A stretch of DNA of 64,000 nt, from contig NZ_JAHXZL010000003.1 in NCBI RefSeq assembly GCF_019429525.1, positions 186,001 to 250,000 on the forward strand. Reading direction: 5' to 3'. The stretch's first letter is position 1. Each line of letters starts with the position of its first letter. A program made the position numbers and the translations under genes. Source of the stretch: Sphingomonas folli (GTDB taxonomy: Bacteria > Pseudomonadota > Alphaproteobacteria > Sphingomonadales > Sphingomonadaceae). Under the pieces are notes generated by a model. It searched no databases. It was not told the DNA's origin and saw nothing but the letters and a program-made list of their open reading frames with translations. This document shows positions 42,605-51,794 of this stretch, in pieces.

Positions 42605-45600
42605 TCATCTCGCGGTCACCCGGGCGAGAGCGCCGGAGAGCTCGTCGAGCGAGTATGGCTTCCTCAGCAGCTCGTAACCGCTGGAACCCTTCTCCGCGAG
42701 GATGTGGCTGTAGCCGCTGGTCAGCACGACGGGGAGAGCCGGGAAGAGCCGCGTGACCTCCTCGGCGAGCTCGATCCCCGATCGCCCCGGCATGACGACG
42801 TCGGTGAACACGACATCGAAGCGATCGGGTGCCACGCCCAGCTCGACCAGCGCGGCATCGGCGTCGCTGACCCAGAGCGATTGATGGCCGAGCTCCGCCA
42901 GCGCCTGGGTCGCGAACTCGCCGACGTCCTTGTTGTCCTCCACGATGAGGATGCAGGAGCCCGCCCTCAGATTGCGCGTCGGTGCCACCGACACCGCCGA
43001 CCGCTGCGGGTCGGGCGCCGCCACCGGCAGGTAGAGGGTGAACACCGCTCCGGCGCCGACCTCGCTCGAGACCGCCACGTCTCCCGACGACTGTTTGGCA
43101 AAGCCGATCACCTGGCTGAGGCCCAGCCCCGTGCCGTGCCCCACGCCCTTGGTCGTGAAGAACGGCTCGAAGATCTGCCCGATCCGCTCGGCGGGTATGC
43201 CGCTCCCGGTATCCGTGATCGAGATGGCGACATGCGCCCCGTCGACGGGGGGATGCGCCCGGACGGCGGGTACCCGATCGACGAGCCGCACCGCGATGGT
43301 GAGCGTGCCCTCACTGTCCATGGCGTCGCGGCCGTTGACGGCCATGTTCACGATGGCGGTGTCGAACTGGCTCGGGTCCGCGAGCACGAGCGCCGGTTCG
43401 GCGAGCAGGTCGTACCGCGTCTCGATGCGCGAGCCGGTCAGGGTCCGTAGCATGTCCTGCAGCGCGTCGATGTGGTGGGAGGCGTCGATCACCTCGGGCT
43501 TGAGGGCCTGGCGTCTGGCAAAGGCGAGGAGCTGGCCGGTGAGCTTCGTCGCGCGGTCGGTCGTGTCGGCGATCGCGTCGATGTAGCGCGCCCGGCGCTC
43601 GTCGCTGATGTTGGGCCGGCGCAGCAGATCGACCGAGCCCCGGATGACCGTCAGGAGGTTGTTGAAATCGTGGGCGACGCCGCCGGTGAGTTGCCCGACC
43701 GCCTCGACCTTCTGCGATTGCCGAAGAGCTTCCTCGGTCTGGCGCAGCGTGTTCTCCGCGGCCCGCTTCTCGGTGATGTCACGACCGATCGCGAAGATCT
43801 CATCGTCGCGCGTGGCCGCGGCCCAGTCGATGAGGCGATAGGATCCGTCCTTGTGCCGCACCTTCTGCGAGAAGGACGAGAGGTCGCCCTGCTGCGCCGT
43901 GACCAGGGCTCCCTCGGTGGCACGCGATTCGTCGGGGTGACTGAGCGCGGTCGCCGCCGCGCCGACGAGCTCGTCCTCGTCGTAGCCCAGGATCGTCCCC
44001 CAGGCCGGGTTCACGCGACGATAGGTGCCGTCCGACGCCATGACGACCAGCAGGTCGGGCGACGCGGTCCACAACCGCTCCACCTCGCCGGCGAGGACGA
44101 CGGCCTCGTCGCGCAGCGTGCGCTCCGTCCGGACGCGGTCGCTCTGGTCGAGCATGGCACCGATCATGCGCAGCGGACGCCCCTCATCGTCGCGGATCAC
44201 GTAGCCGCGATCCCGCACGTCCGCGTAGCTTCCGTCAGCGCGACGGAAGCGATAATCGTCCGACCAGTCGATGTGGCCGTGATCGATCACCGCATGGATG
44301 CTGGTCGCGATGCGCTCGCGATCCTCGGGATGGATGTGATCGAGCCACCAGGCACCGCTCGGGTTCACCGTATCGAGCGAGTGGCCGAAGCAGGTGCGGA
44401 TCGCCTCGTTCCACGTCACCTGATCCGCGACGAGGTCCCAGTCCCAGATCGGATCGTTGGTCGCGCGATTGGCGAAGCGCAGGCGCTGTTCCGTCTCGCG
44501 CAGCCGTCGCTCGGCCAGGCGCGCCTCGGTGACATCCTGTACCGTGCCCAGCAGCCGCAGCGCGCGGCCGTCGGCGAAAAAGGCCTGGCCCCGCGCGGCC
44601 ACGAACCGCAGGCGCCCGTCCGCGATGCCGACGGTCCGGTACTCGGTCTCGAACACACCGTCGCCCTCGGGGTCGAGCGCGCTCGCGACCGCGGCGTCGG
44701 CTCCGGCGCGATCGTCGGGATGAAGCCCGCGAAGGAAAGCTCCCTCATACGTGACGTTCGCGTCCGGCGAGAGACCGAAGAGGGCGCGGCAGCCCTCGTC
44801 CCACGCGAGATCGCCCGACGTGAGATCATAGTCGAAGGTGCCGAGGCGTGCCGCGTGGGTCATCATCGCGGCGCGGCCGCGCGCGCTTTCCAGCGCCGCT
44901 TTGGTCTCGTGCTCGGCGGTGATGTCGCGCACCGCCTTGACGAAGCCGGCTGCCTCGGTGCCGCGGAGAGGCGTCATGGCGCCGTGCGCGAAGAAGCGGC
45001 TACCGTCCTTGCGCAGGTGCCAGCGCTCGTCCGAGGCGCGTCCCGCGGCACGCGCTCCGTTGAACTCGCGATCGGGGACGCCCGCGGCGCGATCTTCCGG
45101 GGTGAAGAATCGGTCGGCCGGTTGACCGATCATCTCCGCCTCGCTCCACCCGAAGATGCGCTCCGCGCCCTTGCTCCAGCTGGTCACGTTGCCATCGGCA
45201 TCCATCGCGATGATGGCGTTGTCGATCGCCGAGTCCACGATGGCCTGGTAACGCTCCTCGAGCTTCTCCGAGCGGCGTCGGGCCTCGTCCAGGGCCAGCG
45301 CCTGGTCCCTGACCATGATCGCCTGGCGCGCCTCGATCAGGTCGACGACCTGGTCGGCCAGCAGCCTCAGCGCCTCGGCCTGCGGGGCGGTCAGTCCGCC
45401 GGGTCGCGGGCTGACATCGATCGCGCAGAGGCTGCCCAACGCGTCGCCGTTCGATGCCACGAGCGGCGCGCCGGCGTAGAAGCGGATGCAGGGCCCGCCG
45501 GTGACGAGCGCCATCCCCGCCGTGCGCGCGTCGGCGGAGAGATCCTCGATCTGGAACACGCCGCGCTGTTCGATCGCCAGCGCGCAGACCGACGTGTCCA

Positions 45601-45799
45601 ACGCGGTCTGGCTGACGTCGACGCCGCGCTTGGCCTTGAACCATTGCCGATCCGCGTCGACCAGGCTGACCAGCGCGATCGGGACCTCGCAGACGGCCTG
45701 CACCAGCGACACGATGCGATCGAAGCGATCGTCGGCCGGGGTGTCGAGAATGTTGTAGCGGCGCAGCGCGGCCACCCTGTCGTCTGACGCAGACATCAT
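42605..45799 (-). CDS. Multi-PAS hybrid histidine kinase with receiver domain
   Basis: This 1064-residue soluble kinase has a GAF domain at about 20-165 (IALVSLVDADRQWFKAKRGV). Four PAS/PAC units follow to about 670 (AIIAMDADGNVTSWSKGAER, RLGTFDYDLTSGDLAWDEGC, NDPIWDWDLVADQVTWNEAI, SPDLLVVMASDGTYRRVNPA). The H-box is VGQLTGGVAHDFNNLLTVIR. The ATPase domain has VNMAVNGRDAMD, DTGSGIPAE and GTGLGLSQVIGF. The C-terminal receiver shows LIVEDNKDVG and the phosphoacceptor Asp in FTDVVMPGRSG. There is no membrane segment. The phosphorelay target is not adjacent. Its GAF domain is close to that of the cyclase at 16051. Confidence 0.93.
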   Translation of the reverse strand: MMSASDDRVAALRRYNILDTPADDRFDRIVSLVQAVCEVPIALVSLVDADRQWFKAKRGVDVSQTALDTSVCALAIEQRGVFQIEDLSADARTAGMALVTGGPCIRFYAGAPLVASNGDALGSLCAIDVSPRPGGLTAPQAEALRLLADQVVDLIEARQAIMVRDQALALDEARRRSEKLEERYQAIVDSAIDNAIIAMDADGNVTSWSKGAERIFGWSEAEMIGQPADRFFTPEDRAAGVPDREFNGARAAGRASDERWHLRKDGSRFFAHGAMTPLRGTEAAGFVKAVRDITAEHETKAALESARGRAAMMTHAARLGTFDYDLTSGDLAWDEGCRALFGLSPDANVTYEGAFLRGLHPDDRAGADAAVASALDPEGDGVFETEYRTVGIADGRLRFVAARGQAFFADGRALRLLGTVQDVTEARLAERRLRETEQRLRFANRATNDPIWDWDLVADQVTWNEAIRTCFGHSLDTVNPSGAWWLDHIHPEDRERIATSIHAVIDHGHIDWSDDYRFRRADGSYADVRDRGYVIRDDEGRPLRMIGAMLDQSDRVRTERTLRDEAVVLAGEVERLWTASPDLLVVMASDGTYRRVNPAWGTILGYDEDELVGAAATALSHPDESRATEGALVTAQQGDLSSFSQKVRHKDGSYRLIDWAAATRDDEIFAIGRDITEKRAAENTLRQTEEALRQSQKVEAVGQLTGGVAHDFNNLLTVIRGSVDLLRRPNISDERRARYIDAIADTTDRATKLTGQLLAFARRQALKPEVIDASHHIDALQDMLRTLTGSRIETRYDLLAEPALVLADPSQFDTAIVNMAVNGRDAMDSEGTLTIAVRLVDRVPAVRAHPPVDGAHVAISITDTGSGIPAERIGQIFEPFFTTKGVGHGTGLGLSQVIGFAKQSSGDVAVSSEVGAGAVFTLYLPVAAPDPQRSAVSVAPTRNLRAGSCILIVEDNKDVGEFATQALAELGHQSLWVSDADAALVELGVAPDRFDVVFTDVVMPGRSGIELAEEVTRLFPALPVVLTSGYSHILAEKGSSGYELLRKPYSLDELSGALARVTAR

Positions 45800-46023
45800 C
45801 GCACATCCGGATGCTTATAGGCGAGCACACTCATCCCTTCATGAGATGCGCTCAGGGCTGAGCTGCCGCGGCCGCGAAGCGCGTGGACAGGGATCGCGGT
45901 TAGCATGAGTGAAGCGCCACCGTCCACGCGGATCACGCCACGGAAGGCGCTGGGACGAGGAGCCTGCGCGTGACATCGCCGTGCGCTGGGTCCAGCATCA
46001 GCACAGTTTCACCGGAGGTGATC

Positions 46024-46557
46024 TTGCCTGACCTGACCCACCCCGCCCCCAGGCCGCCGGGCCTCAGTTCCGTCCTCGCGCGCAACATCGAACGCATGCG
46101 GGAGAGGCGCGATCGGGACGCAGCCGAGGCCAGTTTGTCTGAGAGGTTGTCGGACCGGATCACGCGTTTCGCAGGCAGCATGACGTTCGTCATCGTGCAC
46201 GCGGTGGCCTATGGGCTGTGGCTAGCGGTGAATCTTCGTGCGATACCGGGCGTCAGACCGTTCGACCCCAGTTTCGTGGTGCTGGCGATGGAGGCCAGCG
46301 TGGAAGCGATCTTCCTCTCCACGTTCGTGCTGATCAGCCAGAACAGGATGATGAGCGCCGCCGCCAGACAGTCGGACCTGGATCTCCAGATCAACCTCCT
46401 CGCCGAGCACGAGTTGACGCGGCTGGTGGCGCTCGTCGATGCCATGGCGAGGAAGATGGGCGTCGACGTAGTGTCACGCGACGAGCTGGCCGAGATCGAG
46501 GAGGACGTCTCCCCGGAGGCGGTGCTCGACGGCCTCGAAGGCGCTCAGGACAACTAA
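46024..46557 (+). CDS. DUF1003 membrane protein
   Basis: This 177-residue protein has a charged N-terminal helix (NIERMRERRDRDAAEASLSE), two transmembrane segments (FVIVHAVAYGLWLAVNL and EASVEAIFLSTFVLISQNRM) and a cytosolic helical tail (DLQINLLAEHELTRLVALVD). This is the DUF1003 pattern. I start it at TTG 46024 because GGAGGTGATC, a full match to the 16S tail, sits directly before it. An upstream GTG (45970) lacks this. Function unknown. Confidence 0.85.
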   Translation: MPDLTHPAPRPPGLSSVLARNIERMRERRDRDAAEASLSERLSDRITRFAGSMTFVIVHAVAYGLWLAVNLRAIPGVRPFDPSFVVLAMEASVEAIFLSTFVLISQNRMMSAAARQSDLDLQINLLAEHELTRLVALVDAMARKMGVDVVSRDELAEIEEDVSPEAVLDGLEGAQDN

Positions 46558-46613
46558 GGGACGGGCCCGGAAGCACTCGCGCGGAGGTGAAGCGACTTCC
46601 AAGCCTTACTCGA

Positions 46614-46823
46614 TCACTTGGAGCCGAATTGCCCCGGCTTGGCACCCAGATGCTCCTTCGCGTGGGCACGCGCGGCATGGGCGCTGTGAAACACTTCGGC
46701 CTGCAAGGTCGATGTCACGATCGGATAGCTCTGCGAGTTGTATCTCACGTCGCGCACCGTGATGCGATAGCTACCATCCTCACCCTTGGCGATCAGAAAT
46801 GGCTGCGGGATGATCCTCGACAT
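46614..46823 (-). CDS. Small conserved-looking protein downstream of cold-shock gene
   Basis: This 69-residue protein has YRITVRDVRYNSQSYPIVTS and FHSAHAARAHAKEHLGAKPG, a beta-strand pair plus a helix resembling DUF2188-like small domains, though the match is not certain. GGAGGAAGC precedes its ATG. It lies 87 bp downstream of cspA on the same strand, separated by two hairpins. Confidence 0.65.
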   Translation of the reverse strand: MSRIIPQPFLIAKGEDGSYRITVRDVRYNSQSYPIVTSTLQAEVFHSAHAARAHAKEHLGAKPGQFGSK

Positions 46824-46846
46824 CGTAGCTTCCTCCAGGGAGAGAA

Positions 46847-46868
46847 CATCCCGCTGGTTCGCGGGATG
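46847..46868 (-). terminator. Second hairpin between cspA and small gene
   Basis: CATCCCGC-TGGTTC-GCGGGATG, an 8-bp perfect stem, ends 24 bp before the small gene's start. It could be a terminator or a leader structure for that gene. Confidence 0.45.
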
Positions 46869-46877
46869 AAGGGAACA

Positions 46878-46902
46878 CGCCGGGCGGGGATGCCGCCCGG
46901 CG
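46878..46902 (-). terminator. Terminator hairpin after cspA
   Basis: CGCCGGGCGG-GGATG-CCGCCCGGCG is a 10-bp perfect stem starting 8 bp after the cold-shock gene's stop (minus strand). It is a likely terminator or 3' stabilising structure. Confidence 0.6.
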
Positions 46903-46910
46903 GTTCGGAC

Positions 46911-47117
46911 TTACTCGGCCTGCAGGTTGATGGCCGAGGTCTTTCCCCTGCGATCGGTCTCGAGCTCGTACGAGATCCGCTGTTCCTTATCGAGCGTGCG
47001 CAGACCGGCCCGCTCCACCGCCGAGATGTGAACGAAGGCATCGTCGCCGCCACCTTCCGGCGCGATGAAGCCATAGCCCTTGTCGGCATTGAAGAATTTG
47101 ACTGTTCCGGAGATCAT
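46911..47117 (-). CDS. Cold-shock domain protein
   Basis: This 68-residue CspA-family single-stranded nucleic-acid-binding protein is identified by GTVKFFNADKGYGFIAPEGG (RNP-1: KGYGFI) and DDAFVHISAVERAG (RNP-2: FVHIS). It starts at ATG 47115-47117. Length and motifs are standard. Confidence 0.95.
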   Translation of the reverse strand: MISGTVKFFNADKGYGFIAPEGGGDDAFVHISAVERAGLRTLDKEQRISYELETDRRGKTSAINLQAE

Positions 47118-47485
47118 GAGGACATCCTTATCCCATGTTGGACGGGCATACGCCACGATTGACGTATCCCGGCTTCGGTGAGGCTAGAAAGGGACAAGGA
47201 GCACGACCAGGTCGGCACATATATCCGTCGCATGCGACGTCAGCGTGACCGATATAGGGTCGAACCGCCGCGATGGGAAGGGGCGGGCATGAATGAGCGG
47301 GCTACCCCTCGCGCGCCGGTCGCCGCTCCGCCGCTCGAGAACGGTCCCTTCGACGTGCGCCGTGCCTGCCCGGACCTTGCACGACGAACGCGGACGCCCC
47401 AGCTATGCCGCGTTGCACAATCATGGCGCGTGCGACGAGCGCGTCGCCGACCGGTTGCTCCTCACTCCCAGCAAGGGGCGCCGTC
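47118..47485. other. Intergenic stretch without recognised gene
   Basis: This holds the cspA leader (with AT-rich stretches near 47120-47165) and the esterase promoter region. Frames across it are Arg/Pro-rich and not convincing. Confidence 0.4.
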
Positions 47486-48550
47486 ATGAGCTCTATCTCC
47501 GACACGATTACCCGCCTTCGCGCCGTCGGCTCGACGGCGCTGCCTGCCGATGTCGCGGTCAGCCGCCTCACCGCGATGGGAGAGGTCGGCCGGAATCCGG
47601 GTGCGCTGCGGGCTTGGCTTCATGTCCCGCCCGAACTGCCCGCCGGGGCTCCGCTCGTCGTCGTCCTGCACGGATGTACGCAGACCGCCGCGGCCTACGA
47701 CCACGGCTCGGGCTGGTCGGCGCTCGCCGACCGGTTCGGCTTCGCTCTGTTGTACCCGGAGCAGCGGCGCGCCAACAACCCGAACCTCTGCTTCAACTGG
47801 TTCTCGCCCGAGGACACACGCCGCGGCGGCGGAGAGGTGGAGTCGATCCGCGAGATGATCGTCGCCGCGGTCGACCGGCTGGGGCTCGACCCGGCGCGGG
47901 TCTTCGTCACCGGCCTCTCCGCGGGAGGGGCGATGACCTCCGCGCTTCTGGCGTGTCACCCCGAACTGTTCGCCGGCGGCGCGATCATCGCGGGACTGCC
48001 GTTCGGCGTCGCGCGGAACGTGCCGGAGGCGCTGGACCGGATGCGCGGTCGCGGGCACGATCGCGCCGGCCTTGGCGACAGCGTGCGCGCCGCCTCGGCT
48101 CACGCGGGCTCCTGGCCGGCGATCGCGGTCTGGCATGGCACCGCCGACGCGACCGTGGACAAGGTCAACGCCGCCCTGATCGTGGACCAGTGGCGCGGGA
48201 TCCATCGCGTCGACGGAGACGAGGCCGTCGAGACGTCGGACGGCCTCGTCCGCCGCGTCTGGCATGACGAGGCCGGGCGTGCGGTGATACGGCACTATGA
48301 GGTCGCCGGCCTGGGGCATGGCACGCCGGTGGCGACCGCGGGTGACGAGGCCTGCGGCGTGCCTGGTCCACACATGCTCGATGCCGGCATTTCCTCCACC
48401 TATCGGATCGCCGCTGAGTGGGGCATCGCTCCCCCCGTCGCCCCTCCTCGACCGGCCGACGCGCCGATCGCTGCTATCGCGCCGCCGCGCTTCGACCCGG
48501 CGGCGACGATCAACGATGCGCTGCGCGCGGCGGGGCTGATCGGGCGGTGA
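47486..48550 (+). CDS. PHB-depolymerase-family esterase
   Basis: This 354-residue alpha/beta hydrolase belongs to the short-chain polyhydroxyalkanoate depolymerase/feruloyl-esterase-like family. The oxyanion motif is LVVVLHGCTQTAAAY, the segment ADRFGFALLYPEQRRANNPN is family-typical, and the nucleophile elbow is VTGLSAGGAM. A probable acid Asp lies in VWHGTADATVD and the His in AGLGHGTPVA. The N-terminus from ATG 47486 has no clear signal peptide, so it may be cytosolic. It overlaps the transglutaminase gene (GTGA). A dead relative is at 20515. Confidence 0.85.
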   Translation: MSSISDTITRLRAVGSTALPADVAVSRLTAMGEVGRNPGALRAWLHVPPELPAGAPLVVVLHGCTQTAAAYDHGSGWSALADRFGFALLYPEQRRANNPNLCFNWFSPEDTRRGGGEVESIREMIVAAVDRLGLDPARVFVTGLSAGGAMTSALLACHPELFAGGAIIAGLPFGVARNVPEALDRMRGRGHDRAGLGDSVRAASAHAGSWPAIAVWHGTADATVDKVNAALIVDQWRGIHRVDGDEAVETSDGLVRRVWHDEAGRAVIRHYEVAGLGHGTPVATAGDEACGVPGPHMLDAGISSTYRIAAEWGIAPPVAPPRPADAPIAAIAPPRFDPAATINDALRAAGLIGR

Positions 48551-49425
48551 GACTGCTCATCCGGCATCATACCGTCTATCGCTACGCCAAGCCCGTGCAT
48601 TTCCTCGCGCATCGCCTGCTGCTCACGCCGCGGGCAGGTCACGACACCATGATCATCCGGTCGAGCCTGGAGCTCGATCCCGCCGCCGAGCTGATCTGGA
48701 GCGAGGACCCCGCCGGCAACGTCGCCGCGCTCGCCCTGATCCCGGGCGCCGCCGCGTCGCTGACCATCGTGGCGCGGCACGAGGTGCTGCATATCGCCGA
48801 ACCTTATCCGATCTACCGGATCGAGCCCTCGGCGCACCGGCACCCGTTCGTCTATGCGTCGGGCGACCTCGCGCTGTTCGGCACCGGGCTGCTCAGCGAC
48901 GGCGTCGAGGACGCGCCGGATCTGCGATCATGGCTCGCCGGATTTCGCGAGACCGCCCCCACCGACACGCTGATGCTGCTGAACGCGCTCAACGAGGCGG
49001 TCGGCGCGGGCATCGCCTATCGCACGCGCGACGAGGAAGGAACGCAGTCGCCGGCGCGCACGCTGGCGCTGCGCAGCGGATCGTGCCGCGACCTGGCAGC
49101 GCTGTTCCTCTGGGCGGCGCGGCGACTCGGCTTCGCGGCACGGGCGGTGTCCGGCTATCTGTTCGACCCCGGGGTCATGGCCGGTGACGTCGGCGCGACC
49201 CACGCGTGGTGCGACGTCTTCCTGCCGGGCGCCGGCTGGATCGCCTTCGATCCGACCCAACGGCGATCGGGCGGCAGCGGGCTGATCGCCACGGCGGTCG
49301 GTGTCACCAGCGAGGCGGTGCTGCCGGTGGTCGGTGGCTACCTGGGAGACGCAGCCGACTTCATGGGCATGGACGCGAGCGTCGTCGTCGAGGCCCTCGA
49401 TACCGGCACCGATCGTCACGCGTGA
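48547..49425 (+). CDS. Transglutaminase-like cysteine protease-fold protein
   Basis: This 292-residue protein has the N-terminal beta-sandwich typical of bacterial transglutaminase-like proteins (LLIRHHTVYRYAKPVHFLAH) and the core with catalytic Cys in LRSGSCRDLAALFLWAARRL, His in GATHAWCDVFLPGAGW and Asp in IAFDPTQRR. No signal peptide. Starts at GTG overlapping the esterase stop. Such proteins often act as peptidases or amidases rather than cross-linkers. Its tie to the esterase is unexplained. Confidence 0.87.
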   Translation: MRLLIRHHTVYRYAKPVHFLAHRLLLTPRAGHDTMIIRSSLELDPAAELIWSEDPAGNVAALALIPGAAASLTIVARHEVLHIAEPYPIYRIEPSAHRHPFVYASGDLALFGTGLLSDGVEDAPDLRSWLAGFRETAPTDTLMLLNALNEAVGAGIAYRTRDEEGTQSPARTLALRSGSCRDLAALFLWAARRLGFAARAVSGYLFDPGVMAGDVGATHAWCDVFLPGAGWIAFDPTQRRSGGSGLIATAVGVTSEAVLPVVGGYLGDAADFMGMDASVVVEALDTGTDRHA

Positions 49426-49590
49426 TGCGCGTGCTGGAGCGCCGATGGCAAAGCTTCGACCAGACGGTCACAGTGTAGCGAGGGACCTCTCGAGTGCGGT
49501 CCTTCGTGCGCCCGAGTTCTTGCGCTTCCTACCTGATCCGTGTGGCTCGCGCCGCTGCTTAGACCCTGGTGGAGACCCCTCGGCGCGCGA

Positions 49591-49722
49591 TTCATTCGGT
49601 TGTTAGAGGCATGGTGCGAGCCGTTCGACGGCTACCACCTCTATCATCCTAGTCGGAAGCAGCCGTCGCCGGCGTTCCAGCTCGTCCTTGACGCGTTACG
49701 CGTCCGGACGCCGAGCAGGTAG
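49591..49722 (+). pseudogene. C-terminal remnant of a LysR-type regulator
   Basis: The frame ending at 49722 reads FIRLLEAWCEPFDGYHLYHP and SRKQPSPAFQLVLDALR, the very conserved tail of LysR-type effector domains (usual form LxDWxPPFPGYHLYYPSRRQPSPAF). The helix-turn-helix and the rest of the protein are absent upstream. It lies in the 330-bp gap between the transglutaminase gene and the convergent kinase gene. Nothing else is seen in that gap. Confidence 0.65.
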
Positions 49723-49758
49723 GTGCGCCAACTTCCTCTCGAGCCGGTCGGTCACCCT

Positions 49759-51111
49759 CTATACTGGGCAGATCAGCTGTACGCCGCTATCTTCCTCGGC
49801 GAAGTGCAGCGTGAAGCCGTGAAGGTCAGCGATCCCCTTCACCAGCGCCAACCCCAGGCCGTTGCCGCGGGTGGCGCCAGCGCCTCGATACGCGCGCTGG
49901 GTCACGAGCGCCCGCTCGCCCACGGCGATCCCCGGTCCGTCGTCGCGTACCGTGACAATCGCGACCGTCTCGCGACGCTCGAGCTCGACCGAGACCCGCC
50001 CGCGCGCCGGACCGAATTTTATCGCATTGTCGATGAGGTTGGCGACGGCCTCCATCAGCAGGCTCGGATCCCCCCGCACCTGCGTGCTCGCGTGGACGAG
50101 GCAGACGAGCGTGATCCCTTGGTCCTCCGCCATGGGCCGGTGCAGGTCGCAGGCGTCCTCGAGCAGGTGCGCCAAGTCGACGGGCCCGAAACGGCTGCGG
50201 CACTCGTGGTCTTCCAGCTCGCGCAGCCGCAGCAGCGCGGCGACGACACCGAGCAGCGAATCGATCTCCGCGAGAGCGCGCTCGATCACCGCCTCGAACG
50301 CGCGCTGATCTCCTGCCTCGCGCAACCCACGCTCCAGACCGGCGCGCAGGCGGGTGAGCGGCGTTCGCAGCTGATGGGCGATGTCGTCGCCGATCCCGCG
50401 CACGTCGGCGACGAGCAGCTGGAGACGGTCCAGCATCGCGTTGACCTGCGCCCAGAGCAGGCTGACGCTGTCGCCGCGGCGGCCGACCGGGAGACGCTCG
50501 CGCAGGTCCCCCGCGACGATCCGCGCGGTCAGTCGTCGCACCGCGTCGACCTCGCGCGCCGCGCGTCGGCCGAGCATCAGCCCGACGCCGAGCGCGAGCA
50601 GCAGCCCCGGCACCAGCGCCAGCAGCAGCGAGCGCCACACCAATCGTAGCGCCTCCTCGGCGTCGTCGAGGTCGACGCCGGTGAGCAGCCGGGTGCCGTC
50701 GGGCATCGCGCACACCGACAGCCGGGCAACGTCGCTGGTCCGCCCCGGCAGCTCGGTCGGCGCGACCGCGGCGACGAACGAGCGCCCCGCGCCGCTCGCC
50801 GCGGGCAGGCGCGCGACGTTGCCCGCGATCAGCCGGCCGCGCGAGTCGAACAGCGCGAGGAACTGCTCGCGGTGGATGTCGCGGCTGAGCCGCTCACGCA
50901 GCTCCTCGGGCCGCTCCTCGGCCGGGGTCAGCGCGAAGAAGGTGCAGTCGTCCGCCAGCCCGTGCTCGATCGCGCGGCGGTGATTGTCGTTGGCGAAGCC
51001 CCAGAAGATCGCGGTGAGGACGAGCGACTGGAAGACCAGCATCGCCGCGAGCGCCCCGCCCCAGCGCCAGCCGGTCCGCGCGACCGGGTCAGCCCGGAGC
51101 ATCGAAGACAT
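49759..51111 (-). CDS. Sensor histidine kinase of metal-efflux locus
   Basis: This 450-residue membrane kinase has a first transmembrane segment at about 17-40 (GGALAAMLVFQSLVLTAIFW), a periplasmic domain of about 115 residues and a second segment at about 158-178 (LLLALVPGLLLALGVGLML). HAMP follows, then the H-box GIGDDIAHQLRTPLTRLRAG. The ATPase motifs are VANLIDNAIKFGPARG, DDGPGIAVGER and GNGLGLALVKGIADLHG. Its start overlaps the response-regulator stop by about 20 bp. The pair is divergent from the TolC/CzcA/VIT operon, so it resembles CzcRS/CusRS-like metal-responsive systems. The ligand is inferred. Confidence 0.92.
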   Translation of the reverse strand: MSSMLRADPVARTGWRWGGALAAMLVFQSLVLTAIFWGFANDNHRRAIEHGLADDCTFFALTPAEERPEELRERLSRDIHREQFLALFDSRGRLIAGNVARLPAASGAGRSFVAAVAPTELPGRTSDVARLSVCAMPDGTRLLTGVDLDDAEEALRLVWRSLLLALVPGLLLALGVGLMLGRRAAREVDAVRRLTARIVAGDLRERLPVGRRGDSVSLLWAQVNAMLDRLQLLVADVRGIGDDIAHQLRTPLTRLRAGLERGLREAGDQRAFEAVIERALAEIDSLLGVVAALLRLRELEDHECRSRFGPVDLAHLLEDACDLHRPMAEDQGITLVCLVHASTQVRGDPSLLMEAVANLIDNAIKFGPARGRVSVELERRETVAIVTVRDDGPGIAVGERALVTQRAYRGAGATRGNGLGLALVKGIADLHGFTLHFAEEDSGVQLICPV

Positions 51112-51766
51112 AACCCTGGCCGCGCACGTTGCGGATCAGCGCGGCCTCGCCCTCGCCGTCGACCTTCCGGCGGAGCCGACCCATGTGGACGTCGACGACG
51201 TTGCTGTTGGGCTCGAACGTATAGCCCCACACGTCCTGCAGCAGCATCGAGCGGGTCACGATCCGCCCCTGCCGCCGCGCCAGATAGGCGAGCAGCTTGA
51301 GCTCGCGCGGCAGCAGCCCCAGCGGGCGCCCGGCGCGCGTGGCGGTGCCGCCGAGCAGATCGAGGTCGAGCGGGCCGACGATCAGCCGCGTGGCGCGCCC
51401 CTCCTCGGGGCGGCGCAGCAGCGCCTCGAGCCGCGCCACCAGCTCCACCAGCGCGAACGGCTTGGGCAGATAGTCGTCGCCGCCCGCGCGCAGTCCGCGC
51501 ACGCGATCGTCGAGGCTGCCGAGCGCGCTCAGCACGAGCGCGGGGGTGCGGCGCCCCTCGGCGCGCAGCGCGGCGATGAGGTCGAGCCCGTCGCCGTCGG
51601 GGAGCTGACGGTCGACGATCATCGCGTCGACCGCCGCCTCGCTTAACGCCGCGCGCGCGTGCGCGAGCGAGGTGCGATGGACCCCGTCGTAACCGGCCGC
51701 GGCGAGTTCGAGCAGGATCTCGGTCGCCGTGCCGGCGTCGTCCTCGAGGAGCAGGATCCGCGTCAC
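51089..51766 (-). CDS. OmpR-family response regulator of metal-efflux locus
   Basis: This 225-residue regulator has a receiver with LLLEDDAGTATE, the phosphoacceptor Asp in MIVDRQLPDGDG and Lys in YLPKPFALVE. The OmpR-type winged helix (LLPRELKLLAYLARRQGRIV, VDVHMGRLRRKV, IRNVRGQGYVF) is complete. It starts at GTG 51766. It is transcribed away from the tolC-like gene, and the 132-bp gap holds four regularly spaced hexamers that are probably its sites. Confidence 0.93.
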   Translation of the reverse strand: MTRILLLEDDAGTATEILLELAAAGYDGVHRTSLAHARAALSEAAVDAMIVDRQLPDGDGLDLIAALRAEGRRTPALVLSALGSLDDRVRGLRAGGDDYLPKPFALVELVARLEALLRRPEEGRATRLIVGPLDLDLLGGTATRAGRPLGLLPRELKLLAYLARRQGRIVTRSMLLQDVWGYTFEPNSNVVDVHMGRLRRKVDGEGEAALIRNVRGQGYVFDAPG

Positions 51767-51794
51767 GCGTGCCGGTGTGCGTCCGAGCGCCGTG

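Noticed and set aside
43472..45787. 771-codon plus-strand frame over the hybrid kinase
   Set aside because: Composition is Arg/Val/Asp-rich and unlike a folded protein, and the opposite strand has a full GAF-PAS-kinase-receiver protein.
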